Source: Lunularia cruciata (lineage: Eukaryota > Streptophyta > Marchantiopsida > Lunulariales > Lunulariaceae). Taken from it: DNA of 64,000 nt. The stretch lies in NCBI GenBank assembly GCA_948567375.1, contig OX419758.1, positions 35,841,001-35,905,000 on the forward strand, given 5' to 3'. The position numbers were made by a program, and so were the translations under genes. Below, one piece after another: positions 23,801 to 33,430 of this stretch. Under the pieces are notes generated by a model. That model searched no databases, was not told where the DNA came from, and saw only the letters and a program-made list of their open reading frames with translations. Position 1 is the first letter of the stretch. Every line of letters begins with the position of its first letter.

Positions 23801-24648
23801 TACTTTGGGTTCAGGTTTGAAAGCCGATGACGAAGTAGACATCGGATCGGATTAGTAACAATTTTGAGATAGGTAGAGGCAAATATGAAGGGGTGCATTG
23901 TCATTTCGGATCTGCAGGTTAGAACAATTGTTGTAGAACGGTATAGTTATTAGAACTGTAGATTGCTTCATTATTTAAGAGTGGCGTTTGCATAGAATTG
24001 TTGTTCAGTGCTCATAATTTCTGAGAATAGATAAAGCAAAGTGTTGTGAAGCAGTGCTTGTCGCTTGAGCTTGATACCAAGTATCAACTTTGCAATTGTG
24101 TTTGTGAGTGTTTGGAGAAATTCAAAGTGCAAGTCAGTGTGTTTGTTGGATACTGGATTCCACAACCTTGATCTTCATTCTGTGTGATTGATCCTAAGTG
24201 AAGTGCAATTGGAGCAATGCCTTGATAGATTTGAGAGGAATTGTAGTGTTGGTAGTATTCTGCATTTGTGAGTGCAGTGCAAAGTCAATGTGAAGCAATT
24301 TCAATCAAGGAAGTTGTGCCTTCAATGGAGGGGTGGAACACAATTCTGAGGCAAAGTCATTTTGTAGTGAAGTGTCGTTTTCGAAAGAGCCTGAATCATC
24401 ACAATCAAGATTGTTTGGAAAGATTTGATGGAGTTGTGATTAAGGAGTGTGAATTTGTGACAAGACTGTGAATCAGTGCTTGTTACTCTCTTTTGGGAGT
24501 GGTTTCTACTTGAGAGATTGAAGATGCAACCAAGAAGAACTAAAATTGTTACTTTGCTTTGTATTTGGAAATTTCTGACTTGTATCTCTGCGGGAATGAA
24601 CTTTACTTACCTGATTACCACAAAAGTGATATTTGTCGGGTTGTCACA
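20872..24648 (+). mobile_element. Full-length solo LTR of family L, with GCAAG target duplication
   Basis: It is 3777 bp, from TGTAGTGCCCAC to GGGTTGTCACA, flanked by GCAAG at 20867-20871 and 24649-24653. It is the L2-type subfamily. There is no internal region, so it probably arose by LTR-LTR recombination after a full insertion. It retains the TATA-like site, the long reading frame and the downstream TATTTAAG near 23970. Confidence 0.94.
21227..23855 (+). pseudogene. LTR-borne coiled-coil gene in solo LTR 20872
   Basis: The N-terminal domain is open from 21227 to 21805 (IARIQVLSQL, FLAWNWNVSF, WTESDWRLVL). A one-base loss near 21800 shifts the frame, which continues with HQAVFFHKLFAGEPINW and FYLGLNLLN, then shifts again near 22255. 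The acidic middle and the coiled coil follow, with an open 261-codon run at 23070-23855 ending DDEVDIGSD. The damage differs from that in other copies. Predicted soluble, no signal peptide or membrane segment. Confidence 0.82.
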
Positions 24649-24653
24649 GCAAG

Positions 24654-24708
24654 CCCAAAGGAAAAAAAAGGAGAACTATGACAAGAAGCAAGGCAAGAAG
24701 AAGGTGGA
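24654..24708 (+). pseudogene. Short S1 integrase segment between two solo LTRs
   Basis: Only 55 bp separate the LTRs. They encode a Lys-rich stretch (ENYDKKQGKKKV) that continues directly into VEPFKEGDWVM at 47477. This shows that both LTRs entered the same integrase C-terminal region. Confidence 0.85.
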
Positions 24709-25067
24709 TGTGGTACCCACATTTTTTGTTTTTTTCACAATAAAGGAGAAGAGGTGTATAGAGAAGTTGGATTGCGCCTGTATGGCCAAAGAAGGCAAAG
24801 AAAAGAGTCTTCGGGTTGAAACCCGAAGTAAAGTGACTTCGGGTCATAAGGCAAAGTACTTGGAAATGCCCTATCAGCATACATTACGAAGTAAATTGTC
24901 TTCGGATTGGGGGGAGCTCAACTTGAGGCGAAGATAGTCTAACAACCTTTTGTCGAGGCGAGAAATTCAAGAAGGGGCCGTTTCAAAATTGGCGGCTCAT
25001 ATGCGCAAAGGTTGATTGACAGTGACATGTGCATGCCGGAGGTGTGATTTCTTGGTAGAAACTCAAA

Positions 25068-27148
25068 GTGACAAAAGACAAAGAAGTGCAACTCTATAAA
25101 AATCGAAACTGCAATGACAAAATGTCAAGCAATTTTCCTTTGCCGTTGAGGAGTCGTCTTGCAAGTGATCGGGGAAAGGGAAATAGAGTTGGGCTTGTGT
25201 TAGTGCACAAGGGAGAAGTCATGAGAGTGAAATCAAGAGAAAGTGAGAGAGCAGAAGAGATGGGGGGAGGGAAGAAGAACTCCGAATTTGTAGTGAGAAA
25301 GCATGCGATTCGGAGATTAGATGTAGTAGCAAGGATCGAAGTCTTGAGCCGACTTCGGATCACATTTTTGGCATGGAACTAGAATGTAAGTTTTCCAGGA
25401 TTCATGACAGAAATCATCAAGAGTACGTGTCTCGATGGACCCGAGGAAGAAGGGAAGAGAGGAAATCCGGCTCGCTGGACAGAGTCGGATTGGAGATTGG
25501 TACTCGGAAAGGAGGCAGGCTAGGAGCAGGGAGCCACATTCTTGGGGAAAGGAGAGATAGCCCAAGAAACTTAGGAGGTGAGAGATGCCTTCTTGTCGAA
25601 GAGAACGAAGAATGAGTACAAGGTAGAAAGTTACAAAGACCCTGTCAAGAGAGGAATTGTGAGTGCTTTGATGGCAATCCTGAAGCCGGAGAGAACAACA
25701 TATGTGATGAAACACCAAGCGGTGTTCTTTCACAAATTGTTTGCAGGAGAACCAATTAATTGGGCGAGGTGTTTTCACGGGAGAATGAGGCAGATGGTGT
25801 GGAATCACAAGATAAGTCACCTCCACATTACATTGTGCCGTTTGCAGTGCATTTCTACCTTGGGCTCAATTTGCTGAACTCGGCGGAGCAGAATCGGATG
25901 GTGTCGCACTTCCATCCGGATATGCAAAAGGAGGTCAATGTCGAGGAGCAACAATACATTTTGCAAATCCGGAGCACGGACAATTACTACGCAAAGATAG
26001 GGAAAAACGTGGAGGTCATAGTAAGTACCCCAACGAAGAAGAGGACTCAGCAAGCAGAAGCCGAAGAAAACAAGAAACCTCGGAAGATGCAGCAAAGTAA
26101 CCCGAGGCGAGGAATGGTAGTAATTGAGTCAAAAGATGAAGACTCAGAAGGTGAGGCCGAGCTCAAGACGGAGGACTCGGAGCATGAGGAGAAACTTGAG
26201 CTGACACTGCAGAGCAGAGATACGAGCAGTGATAGTGAGGACGGTGGAGAGATGACCTCGGTGCCCGTGGCTGAAGAATACGAAGAAGAAGTGCAAGCCG
26301 AGGTAGAAGCCAAAGACAATACAGCGTTGGAAGACAAAGTACCAGTGCCAGAGGAGAAGAAGATCGCAGTGCAGCGAGGAGTTCGCTCACGACGTAATGC
26401 AAAGTGTGAGGCGGGACCAAGTCGAGTGAAGACAAAGGTAGAAGAAAGCTCGAGCAGCGAGGCATCAATCCCGATACGACGACTCCAGAGAAGAAGGCGA
26501 GTATTGGGAGAACACGAGGAGAGAAGAGAGACCACTCCACAGGAGGAAGAAGTTGCCAGTAATGGAGTGGAGTACTTGCGAGAGGTAGTGTGCCCGCTGT
26601 TGGTGAAGTTGGGGCAGAAGAAGAAGGAGATGCAGTCGACTTGTCCCGAGGTAAAGACTGTGTTGTAGGTGGTAGCAAGATTAGAAGAAGAGAACTCGAA
26701 GTTGAAGATGAGTGTAACCCGAGGTGAGGAGGAGAGAGAAGTACTGCAAGCGGAGGCAGTAGAGAGAAGTCAGGTAATCGAAGACTTGAAGAGAGAAGTG
26801 ATCTATCGAGAGGATCTTGCGAGGAAGAGTGATATCGCAAGAGAAAGGCAGGTAGCTGAATACAAAATCTTGAAGCAGCAGTTTGCTGATTCAAGAGTAG
26901 AGCTTATCCATGCTATGGCGCGGATAGCATCGAAGGATCAAGAGCTCGATAGAGTGATGGAGAGTATGGAGGAGAAGAAGCAACTCTGGCAACGAGAGTT
27001 GGCTATGAGATATAGAGAAGAAGAGAGATTACGAGAGTTACTTCGTAATCAGGAAGAGAAGGTTGAATAGAAGGAGAAAGAGAAGGAAGCGGTGAAAGCC
27101 AAGTTCGAGGAAGAATTGGCAATGTACAGAGAGGAATGGCTTGCAAAT
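25068..27148 (+). pseudogene. LTR-borne coiled-coil gene in solo LTR 24709, first part
   Basis: The N-terminal half includes LDVVARIEVLSRL and RITFLAWN, followed by TAG (from TGG) at about 25380. Frameshifts occur near 25580 and 25800. A 302-codon open stretch at 25760-26668 contains FYLGLNLLN, the acidic linker and RRLQRRRR. The coiled coil follows and is cut by L2 at 27148, in the codon run for EEWLA. It resumes at 46141. Confidence 0.8.
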
Positions 27149-27508
27149 TGTGGTGCCCACATTTTTTGTTTTTTTTCAAAATAAAGCAGAAGAAGTGTAT
27201 AGAGAAGTCGGATTGCGCCTGTTTGGCCGAAGAAGACAAAGAAAATTGTCTTCGGGGTGAAACCTGAAGTAAAGTGACCTTGGGTCATAAGGCAAAGTAC
27301 TCTGAAATGCCATGTCAGCATACGATACGAAGTAAATTGTCTTCGGCTTGGGGGGAGCTCAACCCGAGGCAAAGATAGTCTAACAACCTTTCGTCGGGGC
27401 GAGAAATTCAAGAAGAGGATGTTTCAAAATTGGCGGCTCATACGCGCGAAGGTGGGGCGACAGTGACAGGTGCATGCAGGAGGTGTGATTTCTTGGTAGA
27501 AACTCAAA

Positions 27509-30139
27509 GTGACAGAAGACAAAGAAGTGCAACTCTATAAAAATCGAAACTGCAACGACGAAATGTCGAGCAATTTTCCTTCGCCGTTGAGGAGTCGTCT
27601 TGCAGGTGATCGGGGAAAGGGACATAGCGTTGGACTCGTGTTAGTGCGTAAGGGAGAAGTCGAGAGAGAGAAATTGAGAGACCAAAATAAAGCAGAAGAG
27701 ATGGGAGGAGGGAAGAAGAACTCCGAATTTGCAGTGAGAAATCATGCAATTCGGAGATTAGATGTGGTAGCGAGGATCGAAGTCTTGAGCCGACTTCGGA
27801 TCACCTTTCTGGCATGGAATTGGAACATAAGTTTTCCAGGATTCATGACAAAAATCATCGAGAGTAAATCTCTTGATGGTCCCGAGGAAGAAGGGAAGAG
27901 AGGAAATCTGGCTCGCTGGACAGAGTAGGATTGGAGACTTGTACTCGAGAAGGAGGCAGGCTCGGAGCAGGGGGCCACGTTCTTGGGGAAAGGAGAGATA
28001 GCTCAAGAAACGCAAGAGGTGAGAGAAGCCTTCTCGTCGAAGAGGACAAAGAATGGGTATAAAGTTGAGAGTTATAAGGACCCAGTGAGGAGGGGAATTG
28101 TGAGTGCACTAATGGCCCTCCTGAAGCCGGAGAGAACTACCTATGTGATGAAACACCAAGCGGTGTTCTTTCACAAGTTATTTGCAGGAGAATCGATAAA
28201 TTGGGCAAGGTGCTTTCACGGAAGAACGAGGCAAATGGTGTGGAATCTGTGAGATAAGTCGCCTCCCTACTACATCGTACCATTTGCAGACCACTTTTAC
28301 CTCGGGTTAAATCTGCTCAATGTGGCTGAGCGTAATCGAATGGTGTCTCATTTCTATCCTGATTTGAGAAGAGAAGTCGACGCGGAGGAGCAGCAATACA
28401 TTCTCCAAATCCGGAGCGCAGACGATTACTACGCGAAGATAGGGAAGAACATGGAGGTTGTTGAAAGTACCCCGACGAAGAAGAGAACTCGGCAAGCAGA
28501 CGCCGAAGAAAACAAGAAACCCGCTCAGAAGATGCAGAAAAATAACCCGAGGCAAGGAATGGTGGTGATTGAGTCGGAAGATGAAGACTCAGAAGGCGAA
28601 GCCAAGCTCAAGACGGAGGACTTGGAACATGAGGAGGAACCTGAGCTGACACTGCAAAGTGGAGATACAAGCAGTGACAGTGAAGACGGTGGAGAAATGA
28701 CCTCAGCACCAGCGGCTGAAGAATACGAAGAAGAAATTCAAGCCGAAGTAAAAGCCAAAGACAATGCGGCGCTGGAAGATGAAGTACCGGTGCTCGAGGA
28801 GAAGAAGATCGCAGTACAGCGAGGAATTCGCTCGAGACGTAAGGCAAAGGGTGAAGCGGGACCAAGTAGAGTGAAGGAAGAGGTAGAAGGAAGCTCGGGC
28901 AGTGAGGCATCAATTCCGATACGAAGACTCCAGAGAAGAAGGCGAGAATCGGGAGAACACGAAGAAAGAAGAGAGACTACTCCACGGAAGAACAAAGGTA
29001 TCAGTAATGGAGTAGATTACCTGCAGATGGTAGTCTGCCCGCTGTTGGTGAAGTTGGAGAAGAAGAAGAAGGAGATGCAGTCGACTTGTCTAGAGGTAAA
29101 GACTGTATTGCAGGTGGTATCAAGATTAGAAGAAGAAAACTCGGAGTTGAAGAAGAGTATAACCCGAGGTGAGAGGGAGAGAGAAGTACTGCAAGCGGAA
29201 GCAATGGAGAGAGGTCAGGTAATCGAAGACCTGAAGAAAGAAGTGAGCTATCGAGAGGATCTTGCGAGGAAGAGTGACGTCGTAAGGGAGAGACAAGTAG
29301 CTAAATTTGAAATCTTGAAGCAGCAGTTTGCTGATTCAAGAGTAGAGCTCATCCATGCTATGGCGAGAGTAGCATCAAAGGATCAAGAGCTCAATCAAGT
29401 GATAGAGAGTATGGAGGAGAAGAAGCAACTCTGGCAGCGAGAGTTGGCTGCGAGATATGGAGAAGAAGAGAGATTACGAGACTTACTTCGTAATCAGGAA
29501 GAGAAGGTTGCACAGAAGGAGAAAGAGAAGGACGCGGTGAAGGCCGAATTCGAAGAAGAATTGGCAATGTACAGAGAGGAATGGCTTGCAGATCAGGAAC
29601 GAGAAAGGAAGACAAGATTAGAGCCATTCCAGGAGATAGTCCTCAGGGTAAACGCGATGTTAAGTACAGAAGCCAGCGTTCAAATTGAAGAAGCGCGTCT
29701 GCACGAGTTGAAGCTGTTGGTGCAAGAGACGAGGCGAAGGCAAGCAAAAGATACAGATTTGAATGTCTTGTTGATTAAATTGAGAACTCGTGTAGATAGG
29801 AAGATCTTAGAAGTAGAAGACAGTATCACGATTAGATTAGACTTAGTAAGAATAGAGTTAGAAAAGCTTCAGCAGGATGTTAAAGCAAAACTTGACGTAG
29901 ATAACATCGGGATCGAAATGTCTTCGGAGTTGCCCTCAGCGACAGTAGAGAAGAGTGGGTCGAAAAATGAAGAGTTAGATAGATTACACACTAGTGCAAT
30001 TTCAGACCAGGAAAGAGAATTGCTGGATCTGGTAGAAGATGTAGGAGTTGTGAAACCTGAGAACAGAGTAGTAGGAAGTAAGATTACTTTGGGTTCGGGT
30101 TTGAAAGCCAAGGAAGAAGTAGACATCGGATCGGATTAG
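27509..30139 (+). CDS. LTR-borne coiled-coil protein gene (two nonsense codons; 605 codons open from 28322)
   Basis: A single frame of 877 codons, interrupted only by TAG at 27926-27928 (sister copies have TCG) and TGA at 28250-28252 (sister copies have CGA). The ATG at 27563 is a likelier start because the first ATG overlaps the TATA site. The order is: globular domain (27700-28330) with ITFLAWNWN, ARWTE, GYKVESYKDPVRRGIVSALM, HQAVFFHKLF and FYLGLNLLN; basic KKRTRQ and acidic Ser/Glu linker (28440-28900); RRLQRRRR; then about 370 residues of coiled coil ending EEVDIGSD. No signal peptide or membrane segment is apparent. It is not gag or pol. The N-terminal part might relate to plant transposon-associated ORF families such as the ATHILA ORF-1 family; this is untested. 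Function unknown. Confidence 0.82.
27536..27543 (+). promoter_or_regulatory. Candidate TATA box upstream of the LTR gene
   Basis: TATAAAAA, preceded by a pyrimidine-rich CTC. The equivalent position carries TATAAAA-type sites in the L2 3' LTR (42758-42765), L1 3' LTR (17285-17292) and the fragment at 59795-59802. Conservation across three diverged subfamilies supports a promoter. Confidence 0.6.
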
Positions 30140-30256
30140 TAACCGATTTGAGATTTGAAGGGGTAGATATGAAGAGGTGCATTGTCATTTTGGATCTGCA
30201 AGTTAGAACAATTGATGTAGAAACGGTATAGTTGTTAGAACTGTCAATTGCTTCAC

Positions 30257-30264
30257 TATTTAAG
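30257..30264 (+). promoter_or_regulatory. Candidate second TATA box downstream of the LTR gene
   Basis: TATTTAAG in CTTCACTATTTAAGAGTGG, about 120 bp after the LTR gene stop. It recurs in most L2-type LTRs and in solo LTR 4526, and is weaker in L1 (TATTTATG). A nearby AATAGATAAAGC could be a weak poly(A) signal. If this is the genomic promoter, the LTR gene lies in U3. Confidence 0.45.
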
Positions 30265-30940
30265 AGTGGCATTCGCATGAAATTGTTGTTCAGTGCTCAT
30301 TATTTCTGAGAATAGATAAAGCGAAGTGCTGTGAAGTAGTGCTCGTCGCTTGAGCTTGATTCCGAGTATCAACTTTGCAATTGTGTTTGGGAATGTTTGG
30401 AGAAATTTGAGGTGCAAGTCAGAGTGCTTGTTGGATGTTGGATTCCACAGCCTTGATCTTCATTCTGTGTGTTTGATCTTGAGTGAAGTGCAATCGAAGC
30501 AATGCCTTGACAGATCTGAGAGGAATTGTAGTGTTGGTAGTATTCTGCATTTGTGAGTGCAGTGCGAAGTTGATGTGAAGCAATTTCAATCGAGGAAGTT
30601 GAGCCTTCAGTGGAGGGGTAGAACACAATTCTAAGGCGAAGTCGTTTTGCAGTGAAGTGCCATTTTCGGGAGAGCCTGAATCATCACAATCAAGATTGTT
30701 TGGAAAGATTTGATGGAGTTGTGATTAAGGAGTGTGAATTTGTGACAAGACTCCGAGTCAGTGCTTGTTACTCTCTTCTGGGTGTGGTTTCTACCTGAGA
30801 GACTAAAGAAGAACTCAAGAAGAACTGAAATTGTTACTTTACTTCGTATTTGGACATTTCTGACTCGTATCTTTGAGGGAACAAACTTTACTTACCCGAT
30901 TACCGCAAAAGTGATATTTGCCGGGTTGTCACATGATTTT

Positions 30941-30958
30941 TGGCGCCGCTGCCGGGGA
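30941..30958 (+). promoter_or_regulatory. Primer binding site of L2, tRNA-Asp type
   Basis: TGGCGCCGCTGCCGGGGA, starting seven bases after the 5' LTR end. It matches the plant tRNA-Asp primer sequence known from Athila elements (TGGCGCCGTTGCCGGGGA) at 17 of 18 positions. Confidence 0.92.
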
Positions 30959-31021
30959 TACAAATCTTGGAAGTGGAAGAATACAAAGCCAAATTGAACA
31001 CTGGGTATCAAGGCAATATGA

Positions 31022-33430
31022 ATGTCTGGATTGAAAGAACAACGGGAAGAGAGAGCCCAAAGACGAACACTTCAGCATGAAGAAGATGAACGTCTGAACG
31101 TCCCATCCATCATTGACGAAACTGAGCGAGAGGCGTTGGAGTTTCAACTCCTTCATGAAGTGCAAGAAGCCCTGCAAGAACTTGATCACAAGAAACGCGA
31201 AGGCGGTTGGCAAGGCTACTTCACATCTCCCTCTTCTTCCAAGAAGAAGAAAGAATCGAGTGGGCAAACATATGCATTGCGGCCCAGTACCCCAACTTCC
31301 CCTAGAGCTATAAAGGAAGTTGTTTCCTTGAAGACCTTTGTTCGAGAAAAGACAGCACGCACACTTACTGAAGACGAGTGTCAACATCTTCTACGAACAA
31401 TTCCTCGGTTGTCCCGAAGGAATTTGGAAGAACCTATTGAAGGTGTTGATCCTGAATCTTCCACTCGGGTTGAAGTCGACCCTCTCAGAGTAGAAATTGT
31501 CAAAGAAGACCCTGTGTTGAATTTGACGAATTGGAATCCCTGGGCTGACAACACGGCGTCAATTCCAGCCAATTCTTCCGTTCCATCAAGTTCTACATTA
31601 CCTCAGCCGATCCCAGTGCATCAAATGATGACTTTGCTTCCTGTCACCCCACACGCCTATCAGAAGTATAAGGGGACGGAACAAGACGAAGACCCCGATG
31701 AATTCATCAAAGAATTCGAAGTCATCTCCTTTGCTAACAAGGAGCATGACTCGGCGGATCGACTAAGAATTTTTCCAAGTCTGCTTCGCAAGAAAGCTCG
31801 GAGCTGGTACACGCATGTGACTCAGAAGGGGTTTGTACCATCGGACTGGGTAGACTTGAGAAACAACTTCTTGGAACGATTCCGGGAGGTTGACTATGAT
31901 ACGAGTGTCTTTGCGGCACTAAACGATTTGGACCGGGGCAAGAAGGAGAAGTTGAGAGACTACTCTGAGCGGTTCATGGCATTACTGAACCGAGTGCCCA
32001 AGCAATCGGGGGTGGTGGGATACTCCGATGCCCAAGCCATTACCTGGTTCCTCAGAACCTGTCACCAGAGATACGAATCTTTGCCAGGGAGAGGAACGTA
32101 ACTTCCCTCGATAAAGTACTCAAACATGTTGCTTGTTATGAAGCGGCACACTCTCACTCTGCCGGTAACCGGAGAAATCGGGAGAAGAAGGGAAAGAAGC
32201 CCAGAAGGAGAGCTTTGCGCAGTACCTCCCCTTCTTTGGACGAATCCTCTACGTCTTCAAGCTCTTCTTCGGAATCCGAAGAAGAATCAAAGCCAAGACG
32301 AGTCAGAAGACGTGGAGGCAAGAAACTAGTGACGTCACCAGCCAAGAGTGTACATAAGGCAGATACGAAGCTGGATGCCCTCATCAAGGATTTTTTGGAT
32401 TTCAAGATCCAGATGATTGGGGCTAAGGACCGAAGAAAGGCCCCATCATTTGGACGATCTAATGTGTGGTGCACCGCCTGTGGAAAATCCGGCCACGCCA
32501 ACACAGAATGCAATACTCGTAATGCATTCCCGGTGCAGCAAATTGATTGGGTTCCGGGATGGAACCAAGACGATGACGAAGAGGTGGTGTATCAAACTCA
32601 GGAGGTATAGCCTCAACCGAGCACATCATATCAAGGTCCGAGGTTTGGACCCAGGGAGTATAACCCCAATGCTCCTGCACGAAGACCACCGATGAGCAAC
32701 CAAAATTGCCCTCAAAATGTTGCGCCCGGAGCCTGTTATAATTGTCGCTCGATGGGACATTGGTCTCCAAATTGTCCCGAGCCAAGAAGGCAAATTGGGT
32801 ACGTTCCCCTGTGTGGAAATTGTAAAGGATCGGGGCATACGGGCAACCAATGCCCTCACCCGCCGAACCCGAAGCCTCTTGTAAAATATGTACAGACCCC
32901 CGTTGAGCGTGCAGCACTTCAGCCAAAGGGGGATACAAATGTGAATTGTATAACTCTTGAGGAAGAAAGACCTCACGAAGGGAGTCCGGCCTCAGAAGGA
33001 GAATGGCCAGATCTTGAAATTTTGAAAGTTGAGACACGCTCCACCAAGAAGAAGCGTGATCCCGAAGAACTGAGTACGATCTTGTTGTCTTCCTGAAAGG
33101 CGAAGAGACAGCGGCCAAAAGCAATTCTTTCGGCCAAGGAGGAAAAGATCCTTGCAAAAGCTAAAGCTAAAGCCTTGCAGAAAGAATTAACGGAGGCATT
33201 ACTCAGGACTCGGGAACTAAGTTTGGAAGAAGAGACGAAGACGAAGTCTCCAATTTTTCCGGCGGACATCCGATCCAAAGTAAAGGGTCTGATTCAAGCC
33301 GAGGTAGGCCAACCCGAGGAAGCTCGGGTTAAGGCCATCAGCAAGCCCGTCACCATTTTGAACCATCCCAAAGTCCTCGGACTCAAAGCCGAAGACGAAG
33401 ACGGTCAAATTGGGAGGAGTTCCCCAATAT
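31022..33430 (+). pseudogene. L2 gag with three zinc knuckles
   Basis: ATG at 31022 opens 359 codons. They cover an N-terminal Glu/Arg-rich part, a linker, and a capsid-like core with DEFIKEFEVISFANKEHD and SWYTHVTQKGFVPSD. A one-base loss near 32058 moves the frame, which then continues to 33430 with TAG at 32608-32610 and TGA at 33094-33096 (sister copy has an Arg codon). The nucleocapsid has three CCHC boxes: CTACGKSGHANTEC (about 32470), CYNCRSMGHWSPNC (about 32740) and CGNCKGSGHTGNQC (about 32814). Most Ty3/gypsy gags have one. A Lys/Glu-rich helical tail precedes protease. It packages element RNA when intact. Confidence 0.9.

Larger units (their letters stand above)
27149..30933 (+). 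repeat. 5' LTR of L2
   Basis: It is 3785 bp, from TGTGGTGCCCAC to GGGTTGTCACA. An early AATAAA at about 27179, TATAAAAA at 27536, a coding frame at 27509-30139 and TATTTAAG at 30257 are the landmarks. The primer site follows 7 bp after its end. Confidence 0.95.

Noticed and set aside
26163-26894. Long minus-strand ORFs opposite the coiled-coil frame (also 22127-22774, 44701-45333)
   Set aside because: They are Ser/Leu-rich antisense shadows of a purine-rich coding strand and have no conserved motifs.
28322-30139. The 605-codon coiled-coil frame as a host cytoskeletal or motor-like gene
   Set aside because: It recurs in every family-L LTR with target duplications around the LTR, so it belongs to the element.
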